A DNA stretch of 64,000 nt from NCBI GenBank assembly GCA_936440205.1, contig OW387147.1:45441627-45505626 (forward strand). The letters are read 5' to 3'. Each line of letters begins with the position of its first letter. Within the stretch, counting starts at the first letter, position 1. Shown here in pieces: positions 1 through 11,379 of this stretch. A program made the translations under genes and the position numbers. The notes beneath the pieces are model-generated. The model was not told where the DNA came from and made no database searches. It saw only the letters and a program-made list of their open reading frames with translations. The DNA is from Lepidonotus clava (lineage: Eukaryota; Annelida; Polychaeta; Phyllodocida; Polynoidae).

Positions 1-733
1 ATATCTTCTGAGTCAATTTCTATCATCTGAAATACGTACATGCCAAGAGGTAAATTTTCTGGTCAATCCTTTTGGAAATTGAGAAAATTGAATTCCATCT
101 ATAATGGTCTCCCCATATAGCCCTAATGGCTAAAGAGGGGTTCATTGTTGCCACCTGGTGTACAACCCTTACCCCCACCTATACTCACTTCAACAAAATA
201 TACACCCCTTCCCATACTCCACCTCTCCTTCCTCTCAATAGCATTTCAACCGCCAATGAGACTACACCTTCCTTCCACCTCATCAATTCAACCCACCCAC
301 CCTCATCTATTATAAAATACTAAACCGCACATCTCATTACCAACCTCTTATTATAAAATGTTATCAATTTACCACTTAATTCAATATCAATTACTATCTC
401 ATATCTATCAACTTAATTTTATTCACATTAAAATTAATATTATTTCCCCAATTACTGCCTCTATTTTTATTTCACCGGGTAGTGTAGTTATGTTCAAAGG
501 ATGAGCAGGCATATATTGTGAGAGGCAGAAAATGACCTGGAAATTGTGCTAAATATGGGTAAAATCTGTTTGACAAGTCATATGAAAGTTATATACTGAC
601 ATGTAAGATTAAGGTTATATACTTCACACTCGCCCCCTCATAGTACCCCCTAAACCTGGGCAGCCCTACACTCCGCACCCCCCCTCGCATCCCCACCCCT
701 AGGCCCTTATGGGGTGGGCCGGGTGAGCTGCTC
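1..733. repeat. Tandem duplication, copy A
   Basis: Blocks at 1-115, 485-600 and 620-733 recur in the same order at 868-1440. Shared pieces include the opening ATATCTTCTG, the string AAATTGAGAAAATTGA, TATTGTGAGAGG, CTGTTTGACAAGTC (CTGTCTGACAAGTC in the other copy) and a GC-rich end reading CCTAAACCTGGGCAGCCCTA then GGTGGGCCGGGTGAGCTGCTC. Copy A carries extra DNA at about 115-485 that copy B lacks. I see no gene. It is either a local segmental duplication or two copies of an unrecognised repeat. Confidence 0.75.
120..480. other. G-depleted, C/A/T-only insert in copy A
   Basis: Between about 170 and 475 the + strand has only around ten G in 300 bases, while C, A and T are all common. The stretch interrupts copy A relative to copy B of the surrounding duplication, so it was probably added after the duplication or lost from B. 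The 65-codon frame at 126-323 is a by-product of this composition and has no recognisable domain. Confidence 0.7.
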
Positions 734-867
734 AGTTCGGTCAGTTGTTAAATTTTCACATAAAGCTAAAATTTTGATAATTAGTTGTTAAAGAATTAGG
801 GTAGGTAGGTTGATTCTCTTTAACTTACCAAATGGATCTGGACAGTGGTGGATATACGAAAAGTCTC

Positions 868-1440
868 GAAATATCTTCTGTAACGATTTCTAGCATCTGT
901 ATAAATAAATACGTATAAACATTCCCAGAGCATCTATATGATGTGCCATGCTTTTCTGGTCAATTGAGAAAATTGAGAAAACTGAGTTTCATTTATAATG
1001 TTCAAGCGATGAAAAAAGCAGATATTGTGAGAGGTAGAAAAGGAAAATGGGTCAAATCTGTCTGACAAGTCTTATACAGATGTTGTGCAGTTGACGTCAC
1101 ATCAACTAAAATGTGTTGTCCGCCATATTGGTGATCGATTTATAATCAATATTATAATCAATTCTTGAACATTTAGAACAAATATTTTTGCTATATTTGA
1201 TCACAACCAAGTCATTCAACAATCCCCATCCCTTAGAATTTGGAATTTGGGATTAATTTCACAGCCACGTGGTATTGATCACCCTGTAGTGATCACCAAA
1301 AGGTGATCACGTGACCACATCTGCACAACGTCTATACTGCACACTCGGTCCCTCCTAGTACTCCCAAACCTGGGCAGCCCTAGCCCTCTCCCCACGCCCC
1401 TACCCCTAGGCCCTTGTGGGGTGGGCCGGGTGAGCTGCTC
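868..1440. repeat. Tandem duplication, copy B
   Basis: Second copy of the unit at 1-733. It lacks the G-depleted insert and instead is interrupted at 1078-1333 by a small inverted-repeat element. It ends in the same GC-rich block (CCTAGGCCCTTGTGGGGTGG, then GCCGGGTGAGCTGCTC). Confidence 0.75.
1078..1333. mobile_element. 256-bp MITE with ATAC target duplication
   Basis: Left terminus AGATGTTGTGCAG and right terminus CTGCACAACGTCT form an imperfect inverted repeat (AGAYGTTGTGCAG). ATAC lies directly outside both ends (1074-1077 and 1334-1337), consistent with a 4-bp target-site duplication. Copy A of the surrounding duplication is uninterrupted here and serves as a paralogous empty site. The interior has no coding frame. 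A second layer of near-inverted GTGATCAC words lies near the right end (1277-1315). Superfamily not assigned. Confidence 0.75.
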
Positions 1441-1602
1441 CCCGCCCCTGGTATTGATGGCGAGTGATTGCTGAGCTGCTGCCTCGTGCTGATGGAATCC
1501 CCTGCCGCCATGCTGTCATATCGACAGCCCGGTGAGATCAGGCCCTCCCCCTGTGGCCCTGGGACTAAAGGCTTCTGAAACCAGGTACACACTACGCGAC
1601 CC

Positions 1603-1950
1603 AGGGGCGCCAACCCAAAAAAGTACGTGATAATTCATCCTCAAGATACAATTAAATACTGACGATCACTAAATTGTTGATTGTAGTTTTTATTACACCA
1701 CAATATTTCATGGATTTTTTATTAGATTTTTTTAGATTTTTTTCTAGCCCAACATTGTTTCAATGTCCTTCAAATATACATAGAAAATATTATAATGAAT
1801 TTACATACATTTTGAATTATTTTAATACGATTTATTCATGTTCAAAATGTATCGTGGATTTTTTCTGGGCAGCAATTTTGTATTGTGGTCCCTAAAATAT
1901 GCCCCACGATAATTTTTTGTGTATCGTTGAGGTTTTTGGGTTGGCACCCC
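1603..1950 (+). mobile_element. MITE family B, copy 1
   Basis: Ends are GGGGCGCCAACCCAAAAA at 1604 and TTTTTGGGTTGGCACCCC ending at 1950, a terminal inverted repeat of about 17 bp. The interior is AT-rich and matches 63507-63826 in order, with shared words such as ACATACATTTTGAAT, TGTATTGTGG, CCTAAAATA and CCCCAC. Its right end abuts, and shares bases with, the start of the family A element at 1949. No coding capacity. Confidence 0.8.
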
Positions 1951-2261
1951 AGGCAAACAGCGATGTAACAGACATGTTTTGTGACCATAATCTTTGGTCA
2001 GTCAGTTACTCGATAATTTATCATGTCACAGTTGCATTGTTTTACTTGAGGCTGGAACATACCAAAACAGGGTGTTATAATAACATTATATTGTGAAGTT
2101 CATTCCTCACCAGAATGATACAATGACGTCGCAGCGTAACATCACAAAGTTAGTTTAAAGAGACGTTTTTGGGTGCCATCAAAAATAATGTAACAAGGTC
2201 CAAAACAAAATTTAACAGAATACTACTGCAGCATTATAATAACGTCGCATGTTTGCCTGGG
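1949..2261 (+). mobile_element. MITE family A, copy A1
   Basis: Starts CCAGGCAAACAGCGATGTAA and ends near TTTGCCTGG. Family signatures are a TGTGACCAT...GTCAGTCAGTTAC block after the left end, repeated TGTTATAATAACATTAT words in the middle, then a block reading GACGTTTTTGGGTGCCATCA followed by AATGTAACAAG and ACAAA-rich sequence, closing with GCATTATAATAACGTCGCA. It is the best bounded of about ten copies seen in the window. Short inverted termini (CCAGGCAAAC) and no coding frame suggest a non-autonomous DNA transposon. Confidence 0.85.
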
Positions 2262-2883
2262 GATGGGGTAATTTTCAGTATCATGTAACACCTGCACGCA
2301 CTATGACATAGGGCCCTGAGCTCATCATGGCCTCTCTTTAACATCAATGTGATCTCATTTTTCCTCGATTGTCCTTCATTGACTTCCATTAATCTTTAGT
2401 TTGACCTCATTTTGACTCACGCAGATTCAGTGTAACCTAATCTTTTCCTCATTCACTCGCTTTAACATCATCGTAACCTAATTCTGACACTACACGTATT
2501 TGGATCTCAATGTCACCTGTTCGTAGGCCGATCAGCATCACCACACTTTTTCATACATAAACTGTTGTCAAAATTGGGCGTCGTTGCTGCGTCTTCTTCT
2601 ATGGCATGTAGAGCCTCATGTTGGTTTCCACTGAAGACACATATTAACAACATGCTAACAGCTGTACAGCCTCGTTCCTTGTATTTATCAAATTCGCAGA
2701 ATGAAAACACTGTAGTATTCTACTACTAATTACATCGTAAATTATGTGACGGTCACTCCATATGAGTCAATGACACAGCATTCTATAAGCTAACCAACAT
2801 GCCCTGATTCGTGATTAATCTTTGTCCCATGAAGAAAATATTGTTTTTTTACCTTGAACACCGATGCCCTAGTTCTTGAATAT
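2262..2883. other. Unassigned; degenerate TGACCTCAT-type repeats
   Basis: From 2330 to 2520 a loose repeat recurs every 15-35 bases: GTGATCTCATTTT, TTTGACCTCATTTTGAC, GTAACCTAATCTTTT, GTAACCTAATTCTGAC and GGATCTCAATGTCACCT. It resembles the TGACCT-rich words at 23845-23980. Nothing recognisable in the remainder. Confidence 0.4.
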
Positions 2884-3360
2884 TTAATGCATTTGTCTAA
2901 AAATTTGTACAATTCGTTTTTGTTCAAGTGAGTTCAATTTACACATGCAGTGAATTTTGTTACAAGTATATCTATCTGTGAGTTTAATATTCAAACATAA
3001 TCGGAATGCACTTTTTTGAAGAATCTGTAGTTCACATTTTTGATCTAGAGAGGAGCATAGTAAATACATACCATTATGATCAAAATACAGTAATATCGTT
3101 TGCTTATAAACAGAAATAGCAGTGTAAGTGTCAAGATGTCGCCTTTGCTTTCTTGATTGAAATAGCTTATCAGATACTACTTTCTTTGATTATTATAATT
3201 ATGAACATATGATAAATCCTTATCAATAATAGTACCCAAATAACAGTACTGATCTACAGGCAATAAAGAGTGATTACCTGCCTTAAACAAAGGCTTATCA
3301 CTTCTAGTTAGTATACTCTCACCGCTTCCAACAATAAGATAATTATTTGGATTTACTCAT
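2884..3360 (-). mobile_element. LINE remnant (reverse transcriptase C-terminal part)
   Basis: Read on the minus strand from 3350, one frame gives YCYLGTIIDKDLSYVHNY, matching the YLGV.ID..LS.. block that follows the catalytic part of LINE reverse transcriptases. After a frame change near 3155 it continues KQRRHLDTYTAISVYKQTIL, then YFDHNGMYLLCSSLDQK and LQILQKSAFRLCLN, the usual LQ.LQN.A.R.C. motif of CR1/Jockey-group ORF2 proteins. The frame from 3069 to 2884 covers this last part. It is truncated at both ends and frameshifted, with no tail visible, so it is an old dead copy. CR1-like placement is an inference from motif style only. Confidence 0.75.
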
Positions 3361-4540
3361 ATTCAATATGCAACATTGCCAAAAAGTCACGTTTTTGAAA
3401 ACCTTACTTTTCAGAAATCGTAGATCCGACTCAGATCACATCTGTTTAAATCATACAGTTCCAACCCAGCACACCGCCACACCGCTGCCACTGGGCCCTC
3501 CTATAGATATCAGCATGAATAAAGATCGCGGGGTCGACCTGTGGGGCGGTCCTACCCCCTCCAGGAGCCCTGCAGGGGAAAAGGACCTCTCTCTTTGGTC
3601 AGGGATTCACTGGGTGGGGATTGTAGGGGACAGTGGGGTCCTTGAGGCGGTTACCCTCTGTAGTCCACCCCTGCCCCTCCCCTCTACTATCCTCAGCCCC
3701 CGACCGTCCCAAAATCCTTTCTCCCTTTGCCTCTTGTTGCCCAGCCCCCTTTTGGACTTTGACCCCTCCCCCTCGGGGTGTCGACCTTGCCCCGCGCCCC
3801 TTTGGTATTTACCTCCGTCCTCCCCCCTTTGGGCATTGATTTTTCAGGAGGGCTTTGGTTCTGACCGTCACCGATAGGCGGCGTCCCTAATTGGCGGTGA
3901 GCGATAATAAAGGACAGAAACAAGACGTGGTGGTCGGGGCCCATCAAAGTGAGGGTAAAGTAGGGGTGACAGGGGCTTTAACCCTTACATTTGACACGGC
4001 AGCATGGCCGTTTCTTAAAATCAACATGTGACACTAGGTTTAATGACATGAGTAAAAACAATTATCTACATACCCTGAACATAGCATACTTTAATTGAAT
4101 TTACAAATTCGATATGTGACTTGACAGCCGCTTAGTGGAAACATTTGTCCCATTTGTCATAGGGAGTTGATTGACAGGAAGAATTGCCGTTTTTAAAATT
4201 CTATTCAATAACATCTTAAGATTCTCATGATCTTCCAGACGCTGTACAACGTATAGTTTGAAAAAAATGAATACACATATTTACCTCATTGAAACAACAA
4301 TCTTAAAAAGCATACCAAGTCTGTTCCAAAAGTGTCATCATATATAGTTAACACAATACCATATCATGGCTCATAATAATTCCTTATAACTCTTGTTGTC
4401 ACTCTTCAAGTGATTTTACAATGTTACCACACTTTCACTACGTTGTACATTTGCATGCAATTTGTGCTATATCTTAAATTGAATCTACAACATAGGGACC
4501 CCCACCCAGACAGTCAAGGGCCCACAAGTAGGGGTGACAT
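3361..4540. other. No gene recognised; GC-rich block
   Basis: 3480-3960 is C-rich on the + strand (CCCCTCCCC runs) and carries overlapping frames of 68-176 codons with low-complexity Pro/Ser/Leu composition. None has a recognisable domain. The stretch 3960-4540 is AT-rich with nothing identified. Confidence 0.5.
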
Positions 4541-4576
4541 GGGGCACGTGTACAGAGTGTGGGAGCATCTCATGTG

Positions 4577-4887
4577 CCCCGTTGCACAATGGGTTTCGTA
4601 ACAACGAAAATATTGTAAACAACAAAAGAGTTCGTTGTTACTTTTATCTTAACAACGATGGTTTTGCACAATTTTTTTCCATATTTAGAATGTTCCCAAA
4701 GAGCTGTAACTTTTACTGAATTTTTTATAAATTTTTTCTAGTTTAGAACACTTTACAGAATTTAATTTAATTCATTAGATCCCGAGATATTGTTTTTTTG
4801 TTACAACGAAACTTTTCGTTACTAAGCAAAAGTTCGTTGTGCTTTCGTTGTTTTATCTTAGTAACGAAATTCTATTGTGCAACGGGC
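4577..4887. mobile_element. MITE with CCCGTTGCACAAT termini
   Basis: Perfect 13-bp inverted termini: CCCGTTGCACAAT at 4578-4590 and ATTGTGCAACGGG at 4874-4886. The similarity continues inward imperfectly as GGTTTCGTAACAACG against AGTAACGAAATTC, and the word TTCGTTGTTAC/GTAACAACGAA recurs inside. No target duplication is evident. Just outside the left end, GGGGCACGTG (4542) and CATGTGCCCC (4571) form a small hairpin. No coding capacity. Confidence 0.8.
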
Positions 4888-4894
4888 CGCGGCT

Positions 4895-5465
4895 TAGTTA
4901 GGACTGCCAATAGACGATTTGCTAATAAGGCATCAGGAACATCAGGGTATATTATCTTCTAACCATTATAAGAGAGAAAGCCATTGTGAAGAACAATATT
5001 TCTTTTATTGCACACAACTTACGAACTAGGCGCAATGATGGATTAATATTACATTTGCCCACCCCTCATTCTGAAATGTTTAGAAAGTCACCATTGTACT
5101 ATGGTTCTACACTTTGGAATAACCTGCCTTATGAGGTCCGGGCTCTTCCAAATAAATCTTTATTCCAACAAAAAATCAAATCAATGCTTACAGTTGGAGA
5201 TATTATGATCTAGATGTATGAAAGCTACATTGTTTTCGTGATATGATATACACACACCCATGCACACCTAATCTCACCTCATACATTGCACTTGTGCACT
5301 CATCACATCTAGCATTGTTTGACTAAAAAACCCAAGATGCATCTCTCCGCCAAAGTTGCAACCATGTATTTGTACCCACCACGTCTGGGTGGTGTGGGAG
5401 AACAGGTGTCAAGCTTGAAATCCTCTAGGAATAAATAAAATAAAATAAAAAAAACACAAAAAAAC
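4895..5465 (+). mobile_element. LINE 3' end (ORF2 C-terminus plus tail)
   Basis: The open frame ending at the TAG near 5212 includes NLRTRRNDGLILHLPTPHS, then KSPLYYGSTLWNNLPYEVRA and LFQQKIKSML. This is the LW..LP...R....F...L signature found at the extreme C-terminus of many CR1/L2/Jockey-type ORF2 proteins. About 230 bases of 3' UTR follow and end in AAATAAAATAAAATAAAA at 5430-5450 and an A-rich tail. It is strongly 5'-truncated, as usual for LINE insertions. I cannot assign a clade with certainty. Confidence 0.8.
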
Positions 5466-6550
5466 GTTAAAAGACGGGTGATATTTATTAAACAAAACCT
5501 GTTCTTCATTAAAACTAAAAAGCCAGGGGGAAATGCCGCATACTTGCAAGCGAATGCACACCGTTATGGTAATTAGCTTTTATTGTGCCCCCCCCCCCCG
5601 GCCGTTGGTTAATCCTGTACCCGCCCCTGAATGTTCATATAAGGGTAACCAAGGATCAACTGCCTCCATGAGTCCCTCACTAGATGCCTTCAGTATTGGG
5701 ACCTCACCTTGGACCAAAGTGGGAGTGTGTCAACTTACAAATCGAATTGCGTCTGTGCTTTTAGTACACAACATAGGGTTTTTCTGATATGGCCAATGTT
5801 ATACGATCTAGGACAGTGTAATAAAACATGAAGGACGTAACCCCAACTTCTTCTAAGAGGAGACAATATATGGGATCATCAACAGAAATTCAACAGAAAT
5901 TCGGAAAAATGAGGGTATTTCTTCCGTAAAGCAACCCGTTACATGGCCTTTAGGAACATACGAATGTCACCAAAATCATTGGTGCTCATCCTATATATAT
6001 GCAAATCTGCTTTCCATATGATTCACCAAATATCTTGAGGTAGCTTAATTGTTTGTTGGAGCTGTTGGATTCGGCGAGAGAGGTTGTATGACACCTACAG
6101 CGTGCCTTTCGGAAGTGACACTACATCCACAGGTAACATCAGCGTGCTGAATATTGTAGTAGATTAAGTTATGGCTGGATGTGAGGGAAGACTGGAGAAA
6201 TCCAACTCACCCCAGGGTAAATAGAATTGTTAGAAAAACAACAACAACAACAACAAACATTGAAATCTGTTACTGTAAAAAACAGTTTTTGATTCATACA
6301 CACTGTTAGAAGTCCTGAAACACAATCAGTTCAATATCGAACATGCATGTTGTCATACATATTGAACAAAGCGATATTTGAGAATGTACATTATACAACT
6401 AGGGTGTTTGCTGTGCATATGCACCAAGAACTCACCTACACAGCGTGATTAGTGTGGGGAAAAACCTCTATTATCGCCCATCAATTCATTGACTCCCCCT
6501 ACCGACAAAAGGGGGAGTAAACCCGCCATTGTGGCCAAGGTCAAGGGGTC
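5466..6550. other. No gene recognised
   Basis: Contains a 12-base C run (5588-5599), a short (AAC)n near 6237-6255, and otherwise single-copy-looking DNA. No supported coding frame. Confidence 0.5.
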
Positions 6551-6557
6551 AAAAAGC

Positions 6558-6600
6558 AAGATGGCGGCGGCCCAGACAAAGACGGCCAGGAGGGGGCGCT
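6558..6600 (+). promoter_or_regulatory. YY1-like and CTCF-like motif pair
   Basis: AAGATGGCGGC at 6558-6568 matches the YY1 consensus. Eighteen bases on, CCAGGAGGGGGCGCT at 6586-6600 matches 14 of 15 positions of the bilaterian CTCF core (CCASYAGRKGGCRSY). The region is CpG-rich compared with its neighbours. Such a pair could mark a boundary or an unannotated promoter. The frame starting at the ATG inside the YY1 motif has no recognisable product. Confidence 0.45.
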
Positions 6601-8637
6601 GCGAGCGGCGGAAGTGGCCATTAAGGGTATTCAGGGTCCATTATGGGGCATTATGGGAGCAAATATCCTGGCTGCTAGTTGGGGACATGTGACCAAAGTG
6701 GAAACCTGTGCTGGGCCTCCGCTAGGTGGCGCATGGTGCCTGAGGAGACGCGGCGTCCTGACGGCGTCCTGACGGCGTCTTCCTTTACCCTGGCTGCGCC
6801 AAGTGACAACAAACGGGCTTTTTGTTGATGGTGGTCGTTGTGTTGTTTATTTAGGGGTTTGTAGGTAGACAATTGTTTGTAAGATTTCTACAGAAAAAAC
6901 TTAATTCTCAGTTCTGTTTTATGTGGAACATTATAGAGTAGGCCTATATCGTATGAGAGATGACAATGTTGTCTTGATCAAGATAAACATAATGGGGACA
7001 AGTGTCTTCGCTCAGAGAGTTTAGAGTCTATACATCTATATCTATATATCTGTATATCTATATCTGCTTCACTCTCTCGAATAAAATCAGAGTAGTGCCT
7101 ATTGCATTTCCCGTTGTTGGGGAATCACCTGGTTTTCAAGCACCAGACTCTGTCATACTTTAAAGTTAGAAGTTAGCAGCGCAATACACGTCTTGTCATG
7201 TTTTTATAGCAAGTAACGTCAATTTCCACGAAGGCATGTCCAGGTGATTTTCCAAGGTAAATTAGTAACTAGCCTGATTAGCCAGGTAATGTTCATGGAA
7301 AAAATATTATATCGCTTTTTGGTAATCACTCCCATACACTGAGGTCTCTTCAACTGTGCACACATTACCTGGATAAAAAAAAAACCAGAAACCCCCAAGA
7401 AAAGGAAGTGAGGAGTTCGATTGGTCGACACGCGGCTCCCCGTCCCACAGGACCGCCCTATATCAGGTTATCTTTGTAATGTCCGTTCAGAGTGGTCGCA
7501 AATAGCGCGGCCCCTGAAAGTAATATCAGCCGGCTGCCCACCCATCCCTGACCAATCCCCGGCCCACCACACCCCTCTAAACGTACTTTTCCATATGACA
7601 CATGGGCATCTCGATGACGCCGAATTCCTTTAGTTGCGGGAAATGGAACATGATTGTGTTTGGTCTCGGCGAGTAATAAGACGTTAGAGGCCGCGGTCCG
7701 TATCGACCGAGTTAATCTAAAGTGACGTTTGGAAGGAGATGGGTCTGAAAACGCCGCCTGTTATTTGTGGTTGTCATGACAATATGGCGGTTGGCGGACA
7801 TTCTGTACGGGGGACAGCTTATGTCCGGTCGCGGTGTATGGGGGTATTACCTATCAGGGTAGGGTTAGGTCAGGGAATGGGTCTCCTACAATACCTGGGG
7901 CACAGGTAGAAGAGATGGGGTTTGCTCAAAGGGTCCCCTTTTATATCGGGAGGTCCAATTAGATTTCGATCGCCATTCAACAGAAATAACTACATGTACC
8001 TAGGTACTGCCAAACACCTGCACAGTTTATACACACATAGCTATGGCTGAAATAGTGAGTGGCTATAATTTGTTGAAATTTCTATGTTATTATATCAAAA
8101 CTATTTGTCAAGAATAGTTCATTTTTTAGATAATGCTCTAGAACTTCTTTTTTTATCATTTCCTTTTTTAATGTTGAATATTAAGGAATTCATTTTACCA
8201 AAATATCTTTTATTCGGAAATTTAGACAGAAAGTTTAACTTGGAAAGGTTTCATAGGGGTCGAAACCACCACCACCTTTTATATGAACCCCTGTATAAAA
8301 GCAACAAAACAATCTACCTATTTCAAACTCATTATCCTAACTCTATGTGACAGGCAATGTGCAAAAACCACCTTGGTATTTATACAAGGGGCATTAACGA
8401 CGAACAAAAGTCTACAACCTGCTTAATCACACAGATGCCACAATCATATTTCTTGATTCAAAACGAACACATGAAGTTCACTTTTAAAGTTATGCCAATT
8501 ACCACGTCAGTGGTGAAGATGACGCGCAGTAAGCACCGGTTATGACAGCCCGTCTCTCGTGTCCCATTAAGACCCTACCACCGGCCCCAGTCCGTTCTGA
8601 CCCAGACTAGCTATTGCATATTGGCTCCATACACCCA
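6601..8637. other. No gene recognised; short tandem repeats
   Basis: 6751-6780 holds 2.7 copies of the 11-mer CGGCGTCCTGA. 7023-7075 is an impure TATATC repeat. 7680-7830 is moderately CpG-rich. No convincing exon seen. Confidence 0.45.
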
Positions 8638-9345
8638 CAACAGACAATGGGTTTTATTGGTCACTTACAATTTGTGAGGAATCCTTTTAGTGGCCCGCTA
8701 TAAATGGCATGGGTAACCTTGTTGATGGTTCTAGGGCTGCTGGCTGGTTTATGGCCCTACCTGCCATGAACCAGCAGCTGCAAAGCATGCTGGGATTCGG
8801 GTGTGAATTCCCACCTAAAATGGTTGCCCGTGTACAGACTCATTTTGGGGAACAATGGGTCTGAACTCGACAGACTACGTATTACGTATGCAGGCTCACA
8901 GATCTGGCCCAGTCCTCCCAGCTGTCCCCCCCCCTATTTTCGCCCACCACTTTGTGGGACCATATGGCCGCTGGGGCCGATTTGGTGTCTCCGTAGGCCT
9001 GTTGGACGCGTCCAGGGGTGCACCTGACATTTGGTCACTGGGCCAGGCGCCGTTTAACACCTCAGGGAGACTGTCCTACGAAAAGGAGGTGTTCAAAGTA
9101 GGACTGTACATCGACAACCAGTTTGGGTGTAAATTCCATCACATGTCTACATGCTTTGGGGCTGCTGGTTTGTGGCAGGCAGTGTAAAAAATTAGCCAGG
9201 AATCTGATAACCAGCAAAGGGGTTACCTCTCCTAAGTATAGAGGGAGAAATAACAATTCTCAACAGGTCTCAGCAAACCAATCAGAGCCATGGACACAGT
9301 GTGGATGTACGGACCCATTATGTAAGGTTAAACCTTGGCCAGGCG
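8638..9345. repeat. Inverted repeat family G, two arms around a unique core
   Basis: The arm at 8638-8829 and the arm at 9127-9345 are inverted copies of one repeat, and a third copy lies at 46690-46900. Shared words include GGTTTATGGC, GGCTGCTGG, AGCATGCTGGG (AGCATGC at 46737), AAAGGGGTTACC and GGTGTGAATTCCC. The 290-base spacer contains a frame of 110 codons (8855-9187) rich in Pro/Gly with no recognised domain. This may be a fold-back element or two independent insertions. Confidence 0.65.
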
Positions 9346-10174
9346 GCCTTTACCACATAGGAGAGGCAGGGACCAGGCTGAACAATTCACCACCTATGGT
9401 GGTTGACCCAATATGAGCACGCGGGAGCAAATGTGAGCTAATGTGGTAAATGCTCGCACCTATTGAGGACGGTGGCATTCAGGGACCTTTCCATTACCGA
9501 CACCATCACCCCTTTAGGACCACATGAAAGGAGTACTTAACTGCATACCAAGCATTTCTTAGCATGGAAAGTCCATTTCTAGGCCAGTGTGATGGCCAGG
9601 CCAGCTATTAAACTGGTTTAATGTAACTTGTATTTATTCAGACAGTGCGTGTATGACTCAAAGCCTTTAATATTAAACCAACCGTACCTACTCACTACCT
9701 TGTAAGTACTGATGTTTCTAGGTATGTAGCGTTTTTAAAATTATTTAAAAACAATACGTCCTTGAAAGGGTCGTGTCTTTACGTAAGCATTCCTGACACT
9801 TTTTTCTGATGAAATCGAATATTACCAGAACGATGCCAAACACGTACGATTACCATGACCGCACGGCTTCCTTGTATTGAGAGAGATATGCACACATTCT
9901 CATCCGATACAAATTTAGGGGAAAAAACACATCACTAAAATTGAAATCCCCTCTTGAGCTAAAATATGTATTGAATTTCTGCAGGGTCATATACCACTTT
10001 CTAACATTTCAGACCCCCTTTAAAGTGGTCAGTGTGTACTTAATCAAAGGCGCCCAACACATAAAGAACAGAGAAGTACACAATAGTTTACAATATAAAG
10101 GGAGACAGACAGGGTTGGGAAAAGGAAACAAATAAGAGAACATCAGAAAAAGAGGTTGTAAAACTTAATAACTG
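9346..10174. other. No gene recognised
   Basis: Apparently single-copy AT-rich sequence; no motif, repeat or coding frame that I can support. Confidence 0.45.
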
Positions 10175-10368
10175 CCTTCATTTCGTTAAAATGACATTAA
10201 GTAATATTATATATTACTAGTATTGTAACAAAAGATTACATATATTACATACCATTTGAGAGAGAATAACAAATCCCTTCTAATGGTATATAGCATGTTC
10301 GTGACTAATATTCCCACTGCAGATTTTAGAAATCAATAGTAAAATTGGCTAGTGGTTTAAGGCAACAG
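10175..10368 (-). mobile_element. Hairpin MITE family D, copy D1
   Basis: Read on the minus strand it follows D5 (60197-60408) closely: CAATTTTACT, then GGGAATATTAGT, ATGCTATATACCATTAGAA, ATTCTCTCTCAAATG, ATGTAATATAT and TAATCTTTTGTTA. The centre folds back on itself (TTACATACCATTTGAGAGAG against the TCTAATGGTATATAGCATG part), as in the other family members. Boundaries are approximate. Confidence 0.7.
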
Positions 10369-11379
10369 TTTGAACAGTTTGAACATTTTGTCTCTCTAGC
10401 CTAATTATATGTAATATATAACATGAAGATCAGTAATTTCCTGTGCAGGTATTGCATGGAGATAGGATTGGACTGACAATGTTATTATATCCTGACCACA
10501 TGGCACGGTGCAACGTGAGGGTGAAACCTAGAATATTATGAATTATGATTATGAATAAACTAAAACAAAACAGGAAATATCGGGATACTGAAAGTTAGCT
10601 ACACGTGCACATGATGCTGTTCTTTTTCGAACATCTCGACCTACTTGTGAAAAATACAAAAGAAATATTTTTTATTATAGTTGTTGTGACTGGAATGCTT
10701 AACCAGTACCAATTTGAAATATAGAGACCTATAACCAATTTGAAAATATGCAAAAAAAAGTCAGCCTTAGCCCAATTAACAAATTGATACTTTCCTTTGT
10801 ACATGCCATTTATCCCTCACTGTCTAGTTGACTTTATTTATTTATGTATATTGTGATTCCATTGCCAAATACATCAATTAATGTGGAAGGCCTTCAAATA
10901 AACCCTGAGGAATGCTCCTTCCCCTGGGAGGGGGCTCTCAAGGGTAAACATAGTTTAGTCCCCATTACAAACTTTGGAAAATGTAATAAATATTTATTTA
11001 CTTAAATGCATTTTCAGTATTTGGGTACTAATTGTTTATATATATTAAGTTTACTTCCCATTATTAAAAACTGTGGAAAATAGTGACTAGGAATAGGGAC
11101 GAGTTAGCCTTTCAGGTATAAATCCTAAAGATCTATCAGAAGAGAGGGATATATATTTAGTTTAATCCCCATTACAGAATTATTAAAAACTGGAATTGGG
11201 ACCCGGCTGAACCCACCCCTCATAGGCCCAATTAAGACTGGGCCTGCCGACCCTGAGTGATTATATAATTAAATGGGGGTTTAAATGACTGGCAGGCATT
11301 AATGTAATATCTGGGAGGAACAAATATTTGACTGACTAAACCTAATATTTATAGCACATTATTCTCTTCATAATCAAAG
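10369..11379. other. No gene recognised
   Basis: Contains loosely repeated phrases (TTTAGTCCCCATTACA at 10955 and TTTAATCCCCATTACAGAAT at 11160, both followed by TTAAAAACTG or similar within a few hundred bases), suggesting a decayed internal duplication. No coding frame supported. Confidence 0.4.

Noticed and set aside
3347-3877. 176-codon open frame, the longest in the window
   Set aside because: Pro/Ser/Leu-rich, lies in a C-rich block with overlapping frames on both strands, and has no domain or splice signal. Composition explains it.
6489-6692. Frame with internal start MAAAQTKTARRG as a first exon
   Set aside because: The ATG is part of a YY1-type AAGATGGCGGC motif, and no good splice donor follows in frame.
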